A stretch of DNA of 64,000 bases from Clostridia bacterium (GCA_910576325.1 CAJTIM010000001.1:1-64000), one strand, 5' to 3'. Shown: positions 53,446 to 63,106, counted from the first letter of the stretch. The notes: generated by a model from the letters alone, not told the origin. A program made the numbers and translations.

Positions 53446-54201
53446 ATGAATGTTGCATTAGTTGCCGCAATCTGCGGATTGATGTATTTCGGCGGTACAT
53501 CAAAAATAGGATATCATTTGACAACAGCTATGGGGTCCCCCGTCGTAATCGGCTTTGTGCTGGGACTGATTTACGGCCAGGTGCCTCAGGGGCTTTTAAT
53601 TGGAGCCTCCATACAGCTTATTTATCTGGGAGTAATTGCTACGGGAGGAAATGTTCCGGCGGATCAGGCTCTGGCAGCCACGATTGCCATTCCCATTGCC
53701 CTGCAGACAGGCATGACTGCAGAGGTTGCCGTAGGTTTGGCCGTTCCCTTCGGCGTACTTGGCGTTTTTATGGATCAAATCCGCCGCACCTCCAATTCCA
53801 TCTGGGTAAGATGGGCGGATAATTATGCGGAAAAAGGCGACAGGAAGGGAATTTTTAAATGCGCGGTGATATATCCGGCCGTTTTTGCCTTCTGTCTGCG
53901 CTTTATTCCCGTATTCTGTATTAACCTGGTAGGATCCGACGCCGTTTCCTGGCTGATGGATGTTCTCCCGGCGTGGATTATCACGGGCTTCAGCGTGGCC
54001 GGCGGTATGCTTCCTGCCCTTGGCTTTGCGATTATCATTATCACGATTGGAAGAAAAGAGCTGCTTCCCTATTTCCTTCTTGGATTCTTTGCAGTTGCAT
54101 ACCTGGGGATCGGCACAATGGCAGCGGCCGTATTCGGAACGCTGATTGCCATATTGCTTACCATTAACGCAAGAAAAAATAAGAAGGGAGCTGAAGCGTA
54201 A
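53446..54201 (+). CDS. PTS EIIC, mannose family
   Basis: This 251-residue membrane channel subunit is strongly hydrophobic along its length (MNVALVAAICGLMYFGGTSK, GFVLGLIYGQVPQGLLIGAS, GVIATGGNVPADQALAATIA). The conserved ALAATIAIPIALQTG motif is that of mannose/sorbose-family EIIC. It ends in a stop that shares one base with the EIID start (TAATG), so translation is coupled. Confidence 0.92.
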   Translation: MNVALVAAICGLMYFGGTSKIGYHLTTAMGSPVVIGFVLGLIYGQVPQGLLIGASIQLIYLGVIATGGNVPADQALAATIAIPIALQTGMTAEVAVGLAVPFGVLGVFMDQIRRTSNSIWVRWADNYAEKGDRKGIFKCAVIYPAVFAFCLRFIPVFCINLVGSDAVSWLMDVLPAWIITGFSVAGGMLPALGFAIIIITIGRKELLPYFLLGFFAVAYLGIGTMAAAVFGTLIAILLTINARKNKKGAEA

Positions 54202-55055
54202 TGTCCGGAAAAGAAACATATGATGCTGCTATTATGGAGCAGGAACAGAAACTGACAAAAAAGGATCTGCGCGGCGTTTACAATACCTGGTATTTTTCCA
54301 CGGAGCTGAGTAATTCCTATGAGCGTCTGCAGGCTCTGGCATTCTGCAATGCCATTTCCAAGCCTCTGCGCAAGCTGTACAAGGATGATGAGAAATATAA
54401 GGACGCATTGAAGCGCCATCTCCAGTTCTACAATTCCGAGGGAACCTTCGGCTGTATGATTCACGGAATCGTACTTTCCATGGAAGAGCAGAAGGCCGGA
54501 GGTGCGGAGATTCCGGGCGAGGTAATTACGGGAATCAAGACAGGTCTGATGGGCCCCATGGCCGGCATCGGCGATACGATTATCTGGGGAACGCTAAAAG
54601 CGATCATTCTGGCTCTTGCCTGTACCTTCGCCATGCAGGGGCAGGCTCTGGGAGCACTGGTGCCCTTCCTGTTTCCACTGACGGGCTACCTGATCGGATG
54701 GTACTGCCTGAGCCTTGGCTATAAGGTGGGCAAGGATTCCATTATGAAGGTGATGCAGTCGGGCCTTATCAATGACATCATTACGGGATCCAGTATTCTG
54801 GGTTTGTTTATGATGGGCGCGCTGTCAAGCTCCTATGTGAAGGTAAAGACAGTGCTGCAGTTCAGTATGGAAAACACCACGGAGCCGATTGTATTGCAGA
54901 ATATCCTGGATCAGATTCTGCCGGGTATGCTGCCCCTAGCGGTTATCTTCGGAATTTACTATTATTTCACACACAAGGGGGCCAATTACAACAAGGTTAT
55001 CTTCGGACTGCTGGGAATTTCCCTGCTGTGTGCGCTCCTGGGAATTTTAGGTTAG
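54201..55055 (+). CDS. PTS EIID, mannose family
   Basis: This 284-residue partner of EIIC has a cytoplasmic N-terminal part (LTKKDLRGVYNTWYFSTELS, SYERLQALAFCNAI) followed by GPMAGIGDTIIWGTLKAIIL and C-terminal membrane helices. It is found only in the mannose family of PTS. EIIA, B, C and D are separate genes in this operon, which is the arrangement of the sugar-acid and N-acetylhexosamine branches. Confidence 0.93.
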   Translation: MSGKETYDAAIMEQEQKLTKKDLRGVYNTWYFSTELSNSYERLQALAFCNAISKPLRKLYKDDEKYKDALKRHLQFYNSEGTFGCMIHGIVLSMEEQKAGGAEIPGEVITGIKTGLMGPMAGIGDTIIWGTLKAIILALACTFAMQGQALGALVPFLFPLTGYLIGWYCLSLGYKVGKDSIMKVMQSGLINDIITGSSILGLFMMGALSSSYVKVKTVLQFSMENTTEPIVLQNILDQILPGMLPLAVIFGIYYYFTHKGANYNKVIFGLLGISLLCALLGILG

Positions 55056-55065
55056 GTGACGGAAT

Positions 55066-56259
55066 ATGGAATGGTTAGAGAAGAAAAAAGCGGAATGTGA
55101 TCAGTACCTGGACGAGCAGATGGAGGCGCTTTGGAGTGTGTCAAAATATATCCATGCAAATCCGGAGCTGAATTTTGAGGAGGTAAAAGCCTGCAAGGTG
55201 CAGTGTGAATTTCTGGAGAGGTACGGCTTTTCGGTGAAAAAAGGCATCGGAACGCTGGACACGGCTTTTGAGGCTTCCTATTCCAAGACTTCCTCCGGGC
55301 CGGTGATAGCGATTATTTCCGAGTATGATGCACTTCCCATCGGGCATGCGTGCGGTCACAACCTGATCGCATGCTCCGCCCTGGGAGCGGCCATTGAGCT
55401 TAAAAAATATATGGAGGAAACGGAAACGGCCGGAACCCTGAAGGTAATAGGCACCCCGGCGGAGGAAGGGGGAGGCGGGAAGATTATCCTCATTAAGCAG
55501 GGAATTTTTGAGGGAGTGGATGCGGTTCTTATGATGCATCCCACCAGTGACACCACCCGTCTGGCAGGGGCGTGCCTCTCATCCAAGCGCTATAAGGTGA
55601 CATATCACGGCGTATCCGCTCATGCAGGCTCCCACCCGGACAACGGGACGAGTGCTTTAAGCGCCGCCGCCCTCTTTTTGTCCGGCAGCGGACTATTGCG
55701 CCAGCATTTCAAGGGAGACTGGCGTTTGTCTGGAATTATTACGAAGGGCGGTTACTCTACGGGACTGATTCCGGAAATCAGCGAGGTTGAGGGCTCCATG
55801 AGCTGCTTCAGCTTAAAGGAGCTGAATACTTTGGCAAATCGGGTGGCAGACTGTGCAAAAGGCTGCGGCCAGGCTATGGGATGCCGGACCGAGGTGGAGA
55901 TTGCGGACGGATATGAGGGCCGGATTCCCAATCGGATCCTGTCCGATGTGTGCAGAGGGGAATTTGAAAAGCTGGGAGAGCCGTTGATGGACGGGATGCC
56001 GGTTGACTTCGGCGGCGAGGATCTGGGAAATGTATCCAGGCTGATTCCTATCTGCAATCCCTATATGACCATTTTTCCAGATTATAAAATATCCAATCAC
56101 ACGGAACGGTTCCGGGATCTGGCGGTTTCCGAGGCGGGAGTACGCTGTATCCGCCAGTCCTCCAAGGCAATGGCAAGAACGGCTATGGAGCTTCTGAACA
56201 GGCCGGCATTGTTGGAGCAGGCAAAAGAAGAATTGAGAGAAAGGCTTCAAAAGGAATAA
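55066..56259 (+). CDS. M20-family amidohydrolase, AbgB/ACY1L2-like
   Basis: This 397-residue metal-dependent amidase has GHACGHNLIACSALGAAIEL, the AbgB/ACY1L2 variant of the M20 zinc motif, and TPAEEGGGGKIILIKQG. The dimerisation domain begins YKVTYHGVSAHAGSHPDNG. It probably removes an acyl or amino-acid group from a small molecule. Its place in a PTS operon suggests that the imported compound, or a by-product, carries an amide. The gap from EIID is only ten bases, so it is part of the operon. The substrate cannot be read from sequence. Confidence 0.88.
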   Translation: MEWLEKKKAECDQYLDEQMEALWSVSKYIHANPELNFEEVKACKVQCEFLERYGFSVKKGIGTLDTAFEASYSKTSSGPVIAIISEYDALPIGHACGHNLIACSALGAAIELKKYMEETETAGTLKVIGTPAEEGGGGKIILIKQGIFEGVDAVLMMHPTSDTTRLAGACLSSKRYKVTYHGVSAHAGSHPDNGTSALSAAALFLSGSGLLRQHFKGDWRLSGIITKGGYSTGLIPEISEVEGSMSCFSLKELNTLANRVADCAKGCGQAMGCRTEVEIADGYEGRIPNRILSDVCRGEFEKLGEPLMDGMPVDFGGEDLGNVSRLIPICNPYMTIFPDYKISNHTERFRDLAVSEAGVRCIRQSSKAMARTAMELLNRPALLEQAKEELRERLQKE

Positions 56260-56262
56260 AAC

Positions 56263-57150
56263 ATGCATAAGGAAATGCGAAGCGGTATTGCGAAAACAAT
56301 GTCCTCAGCCCTGCTGTACGGCTTTACACCGAGCATCTGCGCTCTTACATATGCAATGGGCAATAATCATACGTCCATGACATTTTTTCGGAATTTTCTG
56401 GCGGTTCCGGCTCTGCTGGTCCTGGCTGTATGGAAGAAAACAGATCTGCGCACGGACCGCAAGACTTTTTTGAACATATTTCTGGTGGCGAATCTGGGAA
56501 CCTTTATTACCACACTGCTTTTGTATTCCAGTTACAGCTATATTTCCGTGGGGATGGCTACGACTCTGCATTTCCTTTATCCCCTGCTGGTGGTGATTTT
56601 CAGTTTCCTGTTTTACGGAGACAAAATTACGCCGCAGAAGTGGTGCTCCATCGGACTGGCGGGCACAGGGATTCTCTGCTTCCTTTTCAACAGCCGGATG
56701 GGTGAAGCCAAAGGAATGTTGCTGGCTTTTGCCAGCAGTATCACCTTTGCCCTTTATATGATGCTTCTTGACAAGCTGAAGCTTTCCGAGCTTGACGGGA
56801 ATATGCTTATGTTTTATGCCTGCTCCATTACGGCGGCAGAGATGTATCTTATGAATATCGGAACAAAGGAATTGATTTTTGAACAGTCCCCGAAGGTATA
56901 CGGGCTGATGCTTTTGGTGGCGCTGCTGGTGTCCGTCGTGGCAAATCTGTTTTTAAAGGAAGGAGTCCGCATATTGGGGAGCACGATGGCAAGCTTTGTA
57001 TCCCTTTTGGAGCCTATTTCCTCTATTTTTTTCGGAGTACTGCTTTTGAACGAATCGGTATCCGTGATACAGATTGGGGGATGTGCGGCGATCATTCTGT
57101 CTATTATGAACCTGATTGGATTTCCGCAGATTCGGAGGGTAAGGGCGTGA
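56263..57150 (+). CDS. EamA-family (DMT) transporter
   Basis: This 295-residue permease has ten predicted helices in two EamA repeats (ALLYGFTPSICALTYAMGNN … GMATTLHFLYPLLVVIFSFL; LAGTGILCFLFNSRMGEA … MASFVSLLEPISSIFFGVLL). It starts three bases after the M20 gene and overlaps the HAD gene by four. EamA proteins usually export metabolites or amino acids, so it may release the moiety cut off by the M20 enzyme. Confidence 0.88.
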   Translation: MHKEMRSGIAKTMSSALLYGFTPSICALTYAMGNNHTSMTFFRNFLAVPALLVLAVWKKTDLRTDRKTFLNIFLVANLGTFITTLLLYSSYSYISVGMATTLHFLYPLLVVIFSFLFYGDKITPQKWCSIGLAGTGILCFLFNSRMGEAKGMLLAFASSITFALYMMLLDKLKLSELDGNMLMFYACSITAAEMYLMNIGTKELIFEQSPKVYGLMLLVALLVSVVANLFLKEGVRILGSTMASFVSLLEPISSIFFGVLLLNESVSVIQIGGCAAIILSIMNLIGFPQIRRVRA

Positions 57151-57803
57151 AGCATATTATTTTTGATATGGATGGGGTTCTTGTAGATACAGAACCAGAA
57201 TACAGGCGAAGAACAAAAGCGTTTTTTGAGGAAAAAGGATTTCAGATTTCGGATGAGGTGTACAATCTTACCTGCGGTTCTAATTTAAAGGAAACATATG
57301 AGATTTTCCGCAAGCATGTGGAGGGATTTCAGATGGCCTTTGAAGATTATGAACGGGAAAAGAGGGCCTATGCGCAGCGGGCACCGATAGATGCCGCGGC
57401 ATTGGCAGATGCGGATATTTATCCGCTTTTATCCTGGCTGAAGGAGCGCCGGTATCACATCGCACTGGCGACCTCCTCGCCGGAGGATACAATATATCGG
57501 TATTTGTCAGCATTGAAAATTGAGGACTATTTTGAAATAAAGGTAAGCGGGACACGGTTTGCCAGAAGCAAGCCGGACCCGGAGATTTATCAATATACCA
57601 TGAAGAAAATGAGGGCCAAGCCGTCCGAATGTCTGGTGGTGGAGGATTCTACCTATGGAATTACGGCAGCCAAGGCGGCGGGAGCCGTTGTGATAGCAAA
57701 AAAGGATGATCGTTTTGGCTACGACCAGTCGGGGGCGGATTATCTGGTAGAACGCCTGACTGAGATAGTGAAGCTGATCGAAGGAGGAGTTATTTGGAAA
57801 TGA
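57147..57803 (+). CDS. HAD-superfamily phosphatase / phosphoglucomutase-like
   Basis: This 218-residue Cap-1 HAD hydrolase shows motif I IIFDMDGVLVDTEP, motif II HIALATSSPE, a Lys-containing motif III (ARSKPDPEIYQYTM) and motif IV CLVVEDSTYGITAAKAAG. This pattern fits beta-phosphoglucomutase-like or sugar-phosphate phosphatases. The GTG at 57147 overlaps the EamA stop codon and has GGAGG upstream. The end overlaps gnd as ATGA. Confidence 0.9.
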   Translation: MKHIIFDMDGVLVDTEPEYRRRTKAFFEEKGFQISDEVYNLTCGSNLKETYEIFRKHVEGFQMAFEDYEREKRAYAQRAPIDAAALADADIYPLLSWLKERRYHIALATSSPEDTIYRYLSALKIEDYFEIKVSGTRFARSKPDPEIYQYTMKKMRAKPSECLVVEDSTYGITAAKAAGAVVIAKKDDRFGYDQSGADYLVERLTEIVKLIEGGVIWK

Positions 57804-59251
57804 AAAAAGCAGAGATAGGCTTAATCGGCCTGGCCGTGATGGGCGAAAATCTAGTTATGAATATGGAATCCAAGGGGTTTTCGGTGGCGGTGTATAACCG
57901 GAGCATCGACAAGGTGGAGAGCTTTGTAAACGGACGCGGAAAAGGAAAGGCCATTACAGGCTGCAAAAGCCTTACGGAGCTTGTAAATATCTTGGAGCGC
58001 CCCAGGAAGATCATGCTGATGATCCGGGCCGGGGAGGCGGTAGATCAGATGCTGGAGCAGCTTGTTCCGCTGCTTGAAGCGGGCGATATTGTAATAGACG
58101 GCGGCAATTCTTATTTTAAGGATACCGTGCGCAGGGAACAGGAGCTGAAAGCGAAAGGGCTGTTCTACATCGGAACAGGGGTTTCGGGAGGAGAGGACGG
58201 CGCCCTCAACGGGCCATGCCTGATGCCGGGGGGCAGCAGGGAGGCCTGGAATGCGGTGGAGCCGGTGTTTACGGCAGTCAGCGCCAAGGTGGACGGGGAT
58301 ACGCCCTGCTGTGCATGGATTGGAGAGAGCGGAGCCGGCCATTTTGTGAAGATGGTTCACAATGGCATTGAATATGGCGATATGCAGCTGATTTGTGAGG
58401 CTTATCAGCTGATGCGTGACGGCCTTGGTCTTGATAATGAGGAGATTTATGAGATTTTTGCCCGGTGGAACGAGACGGAGCTGGACAGCTATCTCATGGA
58501 GATTAGCCGTGACATTGTGAATTTCCGGAATGAGCAGGGAGAGGTGGTTCTGGAAAAGATTCTGGATGTGGCAGGACAGAAGGGAACAGGAAAATGGACC
58601 ATTGAGGCATCCCTGGAGGAGAGTGTTCCGCTGACGCTGATAAGCGAAGCCGTATTTGCACGCTGCCTTGCGGCTATGAAGCAGGAGCGTGTGAGGGCGG
58701 CAAAGGCTTATGAAAAAGAATACGGCCGGATTTCGGAGAAAAAGGAGGAGTTTGTGGAGGCAGTCCGCAAGGGTCTGTATGCATCCAAGATTGTATCCTA
58801 CGCCCAGGGCTATGCGTTGATGCGAGGGGCGGCAGAGCATTACGGCTGGGAGCTGGACTATGGGAATATTGCGCTTATCTGGAGGGGCGGCTGTATTATC
58901 CGGAGTACGTTTCTTGGCAGGATCAAAGAAGCTTATGACCGGGATCCGAAGCTTCCCAACCTGATTCTCGATCCCTATTTCAAAGAGGCTGTTTCCGACT
59001 GCCTTACATCCTGGCGAAGGGTTGTGTCAGGCGCCGTGGTGAGCGGAATCCCTCTTCCCGCTATGAGCGCAGCCCTCTCCTGGTTTGACAGCTATACCAG
59101 TGAGCGGCTTCCGGCCAATCTGCTTCAGGCACAGAGAGATTATTTCGGCGCACATACCTATGAGCGGGTGGACTGCCCCAGAGGAGAAGTGTTTCACACC
59201 AACTGGACGGGACATTCGGGGACTACTTCGGCGGGAACGTACAGCATTTAA
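57800..59251 (+). CDS. gnd: 6-phosphogluconate dehydrogenase, decarboxylating
   Basis: Gnd oxidises 6-phosphogluconate to ribulose 5-phosphate and CO2 with NAD(P)+. The 483-residue long form shows IGLIGLAVMGENLVMNMESK (nucleotide fold), VIDGGNSYFKDTVRRE, GVSGGEDGALNGPCLMPGGS, GAGHFVKMVHNGIEYGDMQL (catalytic Lys) and the C-terminal HTNWTGHSG. Its presence at the end of a mannose-family PTS operon with an RpiR regulator recalls gluconate PTS loci of other Firmicutes, where the imported gluconate arrives as 6-phosphogluconate. It is the last gene before the terminators. Confidence 0.93.
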   Translation: MKKAEIGLIGLAVMGENLVMNMESKGFSVAVYNRSIDKVESFVNGRGKGKAITGCKSLTELVNILERPRKIMLMIRAGEAVDQMLEQLVPLLEAGDIVIDGGNSYFKDTVRREQELKAKGLFYIGTGVSGGEDGALNGPCLMPGGSREAWNAVEPVFTAVSAKVDGDTPCCAWIGESGAGHFVKMVHNGIEYGDMQLICEAYQLMRDGLGLDNEEIYEIFARWNETELDSYLMEISRDIVNFRNEQGEVVLEKILDVAGQKGTGKWTIEASLEESVPLTLISEAVFARCLAAMKQERVRAAKAYEKEYGRISEKKEEFVEAVRKGLYASKIVSYAQGYALMRGAAEHYGWELDYGNIALIWRGGCIIRSTFLGRIKEAYDRDPKLPNLILDPYFKEAVSDCLTSWRRVVSGAVVSGIPLPAMSAALSWFDSYTSERLPANLLQAQRDYFGAHTYERVDCPRGEVFHTNWTGHSGTTSAGTYSI

Positions 59252-59282
59252 CAGAGCCGTTCGGGTGGCGGGAAAACAAATT

Positions 59283-59356
59283 GCCGTCCGGACGGTTTTA
59301 TAATTCAGTAGAAAATAGGCAAGTCGGGCAAAATAGTGCTCGACTTGTTTTGGGTT
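59283..59356 (+). terminator. Two consecutive terminator hairpins after gnd
   Basis: CCGTCC/GGACGG (about 59284-59295) is followed by TTTTAT. CAAGTCGGGC (59320-59329) then pairs with GCTCGACTTG (59338-59347), followed by TTTTGGGTTT. Together they close the PTS operon. Confidence 0.75.
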
Positions 59357-59407
59357 TCGGGTTAGAATAGGAGGAAGAAATGTATTTCAGGAAAAGGAGC
59401 GGAAAAA

Positions 59408-60586
59408 ATGAATCATTTTCAATATTATACCCCGACAAAAGTAGTTTTCGGAAAAGATACGGAAAAAGAGGCCGGCAATCTGGTGAAGGCGCAGAAGTGC
59501 GGTAAAGTTCTGGTGCATTACGGAACGGGAAGTGTGAAGAAAAGCGGGCTTCTGGATCGCGTATATGAAGCTTTGGACGCAGCAGGCGTTTCCTATGTAA
59601 GTCTGGGAGGTGCGGTGCCCAATCCCCGGCTGTCGCTGGTGTATAAGGGCATTGAGCTGTGCAGGAAGGAGAGTGTGGACTTTATTCTGGCCATTGGCGG
59701 CGGAAGTGCGATTGACTCGGCGAAGGCCATTGCTCTGGGGACCAAATACGAGGGAGATGTGTGGGATCTTTATCTGAAAAAGGCGTCTGCCCGGGATGCG
59801 GTACCCTTGGGCGTGATTCTGACCATTGCTGCCACAGGAAGCGAGATGAGTGATTCCACCGTAATTACCAATGAGGAGGGATGGTTAAAGCGCGGACTTC
59901 ACAGCGATTTTGTACGGCCGCATTTTGCCATAATGAATCCGGAACTGACCTATACTCTGCCGGAATATCAGACTATGAGCGGCTGCACGGATATTCTTAT
60001 GCATACTATGGAGCGGTATTTTTCTCATGAAATGGATACGGATCTGGTGGACGGTATCGCGGAGAGCCTTCTCAGAACCGTGATGCGCGCGGCAAGAGTT
60101 CTTTTAAAGGAGCCGGAGAATTACAATGCAAGGGCGGAGATTCTATGGGCAGGCAGTTTGTCTCACAATGGACTGACGGGCTGCGGGCGTACGGGCGACT
60201 GGGCATGTCACCAGCTGGAGCATGAGCTGGGAGGGATGTTCGATGTGGCCCACGGCGCAGGGCTTGCCGCTGTGTGGGGAAGCTGGGCCAGGTATGTGTA
60301 TAAGGAGGATGTGGCACGTTTTGCCAAGTTTGCTGTGAATGTGACGGGAGCTGCCTATGATTATGCGGATCCGGAAAAGACGGTTCTGACGGGAATTGAG
60401 GCTATGGAGGACTTTTTCCGGTCCATTCATATGCCGGTGAGCATCCGCGAGCTTGGAGTGGAGCTGACGGGGGAGCAGATTGAGGAACTGGCTTATAAGT
60501 GTACTTATATGGGGCAGCGTACTATTGGCGGTATTAAGAAGCTTGGCAGAGAAGACATTGCCAGGATCTATGAGATGGCAAGGTAA
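59408..60586 (+). CDS. Iron-containing alcohol dehydrogenase
   Basis: This 392-residue member of the BDH/YqhD branch reduces aldehydes to alcohols. NAD(P) binding is in AIGGGSAIDSAKAIALG. Metal ligands lie in GCTDILMHTMERY, WACHQLEHELGG and FDVAHGAGLAAVWG. AAAGGAG precedes the ATG. A second, strong AGGAGG-ATG pair 27 bases earlier (59381) opens an out-of-frame 41-codon frame overlapping this start, which could lower translation. The gene is separated from gnd by two terminators. Confidence 0.92.
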   Translation: MNHFQYYTPTKVVFGKDTEKEAGNLVKAQKCGKVLVHYGTGSVKKSGLLDRVYEALDAAGVSYVSLGGAVPNPRLSLVYKGIELCRKESVDFILAIGGGSAIDSAKAIALGTKYEGDVWDLYLKKASARDAVPLGVILTIAATGSEMSDSTVITNEEGWLKRGLHSDFVRPHFAIMNPELTYTLPEYQTMSGCTDILMHTMERYFSHEMDTDLVDGIAESLLRTVMRAARVLLKEPENYNARAEILWAGSLSHNGLTGCGRTGDWACHQLEHELGGMFDVAHGAGLAAVWGSWARYVYKEDVARFAKFAVNVTGAAYDYADPEKTVLTGIEAMEDFFRSIHMPVSIRELGVELTGEQIEELAYKCTYMGQRTIGGIKKLGREDIARIYEMAR

Positions 60587-60592
60587 TATAAG

Positions 60593-61960
60593 ATGGAAGA
60601 CAGAAGAACAGATCTGGGAACGGAGAAGGTCAGCCGCCTTTTGGTACGGCTGGCCATTCCCACGATTACCGCCCAGATTGTAAATATGCTTTATAATATT
60701 GTGGACCGTATTTACATCGGGCATATTCCGGGAGAGGGAGCTCTGGCTCTTACCGGCCTTGGCTTGTGTTTTCCGGTACTGATGCTTGTGACGGCATTCT
60801 CAAGCCTGATAGGCATGGGAGGAGCACCGCAGGCCTCCATTAAAATGGGGCAGCAGGATTCGGAAAGCGCGGAAAAGATTCTGGGGAACTGCTTTACCAT
60901 GCTGATGGCTCTGGCCGTTGCTCTGACCGTGATATTCCGCCTCAATGGACAAAGGCTTTTGTTCCTTTTCGGGGCCAGTGAGGATACCATCGGTTATGCA
61001 TTAGATTACCTGAACATCTATATTCTGGGGACTGTCTCCGTGATGTTTTCCCTGGGGCTCAATGCCTTTATCACCACCCAGGGCTTTACAAAGATCAGCA
61101 TGCTGACCGTGGTGATCGGGGCGGCGGTCAATATTGTGCTGGATCCTATTTTTATCTTTGGATTTGGAATGGGGGTTCAGGGGGCGGCTCTGGCTACCAT
61201 TATTGCCCAGACAGTTTCGGCGGTGTGGGTTTTGAAATTCCTTTTGGGAAATAAGACGGTTTTAAGGATTAAGAAGGAAAATATGAGAATTCGGGGCGCG
61301 GTGATTCTGCCGGTGCTGGCTCTGGGATTGTCGCCCTTTATTATGACCAGCACGGAGAGCCTTTTGAATATCTGTTTTAATACGTCTCTGCAGAAATATG
61401 GCGGAGATCTGGCAGTGGGGACAATGACGATTCTCTCAAGCTGCATGCAGGTGTGCAATCTGCCTCTTCAGGGCTTGGCTCAGGGAGCGCAGCCGATTAT
61501 CAGCTATAATTTCGGGGCCAGGAATCTTTCAAGGGTGAAGGAGGCTTTTCGGCTTTTGTTTATAAGCGCTGTTTGTGCTTCTTCGGCGATTTGGCTGATT
61601 GCCATTTTTATTCCCGGTTTCTTCCCGTCACTGTTTTCCGGGGATGCGGAGCTGATTGCTTATGCTTCCTGGGCGATTCGGATCTATCTGGGGATGGCCT
61701 TTGTGATGGGGGCACAGATGTCCTGCCAGCAGACCTTTGTAGCAATCGGAGAGGCGAAGATTTCTTTGTTTTTAGCGTTGTTTCGGAAGATTATTGTGCT
61801 GATACCGTTGATTTATCTTTTGCCGGGCTTTTTTGCGGATAAGGTATTCGCCGTATTTCTGGCGGAACCGGTGGCGGATACTCTGGCGGCAATTACCACA
61901 ACTACGCTGTTTTTTTGGAGATTTCGGAAGCTGTCGCGGAGGATGGACCGGGCAGGCTGA
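60593..61960 (+). CDS. MATE-family efflux transporter
   Basis: This 455-residue exporter is of the NorM/VmrA-like branch. It shows IPTITAQIVNMLYNIVDRIY at the start, GMGGAPQASIKMGQQDSESA, VIGAAVNIVLDPIFIFGFGM and LPLQGLAQGAQPIISYNFGA in the second half, with 12 helices expected. It starts only six bases after the alcohol dehydrogenase stop, so the two are co-transcribed. It differs clearly from the MATE gene at 24796. Confidence 0.92.
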   Translation: MEDRRTDLGTEKVSRLLVRLAIPTITAQIVNMLYNIVDRIYIGHIPGEGALALTGLGLCFPVLMLVTAFSSLIGMGGAPQASIKMGQQDSESAEKILGNCFTMLMALAVALTVIFRLNGQRLLFLFGASEDTIGYALDYLNIYILGTVSVMFSLGLNAFITTQGFTKISMLTVVIGAAVNIVLDPIFIFGFGMGVQGAALATIIAQTVSAVWVLKFLLGNKTVLRIKKENMRIRGAVILPVLALGLSPFIMTSTESLLNICFNTSLQKYGGDLAVGTMTILSSCMQVCNLPLQGLAQGAQPIISYNFGARNLSRVKEAFRLLFISAVCASSAIWLIAIFIPGFFPSLFSGDAELIAYASWAIRIYLGMAFVMGAQMSCQQTFVAIGEAKISLFLALFRKIIVLIPLIYLLPGFFADKVFAVFLAEPVADTLAAITTTTLFFWRFRKLSRRMDRAG

Positions 61961-62008
61961 CAGAAAAGACATATGATACACAATAATAGGAACAGACAGG
62001 TGTATACA

Positions 62009-63064
62009 ATGGAGACACAAATAAAAAAGCTTGATTATGAAGCGGTAGATATGGATATTATTGAGGAAGCGGGAAGAGTTCTGAAAGAGGGCGGTCTGGT
62101 TGCCTTTCCCACGGAGACGGTCTACGGCCTGGGTGGAGATGCCCTGAATCCTGCTTCCTCGGAGAAAATTTATGCGGCGAAGGGACGGCCCTCGGACAAT
62201 CCGCTGATTGTACATATTGCGGCGAAGGACGATGTGTACCGGATTGCAAAAGAGATACCGAAGAAGGCGGAGCGGCTGATGGAGACATTTTGGCCGGGGC
62301 CGCTGACGCTTATTTTTTCTAAAACAGATTTGGTGCCTCTTAAGACAACCGGCGGGCTTTCCACGGTGGCGGTACGGATGCCCAGCGATAAGATTGCGCA
62401 GGAACTGATTCGTGCGGCGGGAGGATTTGTGGCGGCTCCCAGCGCAAATGCTTCGGGACGGCCGAGCACCACAACGGCGGCTCATGTGGCGGAAGACCTG
62501 AACGGGCGGATTGAGATGATTCTTGACGGGGGACAGGCGGTGATCGGTCTGGAATCCACAATTGTGGATGTGAGTGAGGAAAAGCCGGTGATCCTGAGAC
62601 CGGGGGCAATTACAAAGGCTATGATGGAGGCGGTGATTGGCCCCTTAGAGGTGGATCAGGCGGTGCTCCAGGCGGATTCCGGCATAAAGCCCAAGGCTCC
62701 GGGAATGAAATACCGCCATTATGCCCCCAGGGCGGAGCTGACGATTGTAGAGGGAGAAACGGAAAGAGTGATTGCGGAAGTGAACCGCTTGACGTCTCAG
62801 GCGGAGCTGACAGGAAAGCGGGTTGGAATCATAGCCACGGACGAGACGGCAAAACGTTATGAAAAAGGCCTTGTACGGAGCCTGGGCGCCCGCAGCTGTG
62901 AGGAGGAGATTTCCAGGCATCTGTTTGAAGTTTTAAGAAGCTTTGATGAGACAGATGTGGATTATATTTATTCGGAATCCTTTGAGACGGCGGCTATCGG
63001 GCAGGCGATTATGAACCGGCTGTTAAAGGCGGCAGGGTATCGGGTTATAGAAGTGGGGAAATAG
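62009..63064 (+). CDS. L-threonylcarbamoyladenylate synthase (Sua5/YrdC/YwlC)
   Basis: This enzyme makes the threonylcarbamoyl-AMP used for the t6A modification of tRNAs reading ANN codons. The YrdC domain (residues 1 to about 200) shows GGLVAFPTETVYGLGGDALN, IYAAKGRPSDNPLIVHIA, FWPGPLTLIF and SANASGRPSTTTAAHV. The C-terminal Sua5 domain has GMKYRHYAPRAELTIVEG after the linker. The ATG at 62009 (METQIKKLDYE) fits AGGTG upstream better than the one at 61973. The 351-residue length is standard for the two-domain form. Confidence 0.93.
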   Translation: METQIKKLDYEAVDMDIIEEAGRVLKEGGLVAFPTETVYGLGGDALNPASSEKIYAAKGRPSDNPLIVHIAAKDDVYRIAKEIPKKAERLMETFWPGPLTLIFSKTDLVPLKTTGGLSTVAVRMPSDKIAQELIRAAGGFVAAPSANASGRPSTTTAAHVAEDLNGRIEMILDGGQAVIGLESTIVDVSEEKPVILRPGAITKAMMEAVIGPLEVDQAVLQADSGIKPKAPGMKYRHYAPRAELTIVEGETERVIAEVNRLTSQAELTGKRVGIIATDETAKRYEKGLVRSLGARSCEEEISRHLFEVLRSFDETDVDYIYSESFETAAIGQAIMNRLLKAAGYRVIEVGK

Positions 63065-63106
63065 ATAATATGTCCGCGCTATATGTTATGAAAGTGAGGT
63101 ACAAGT

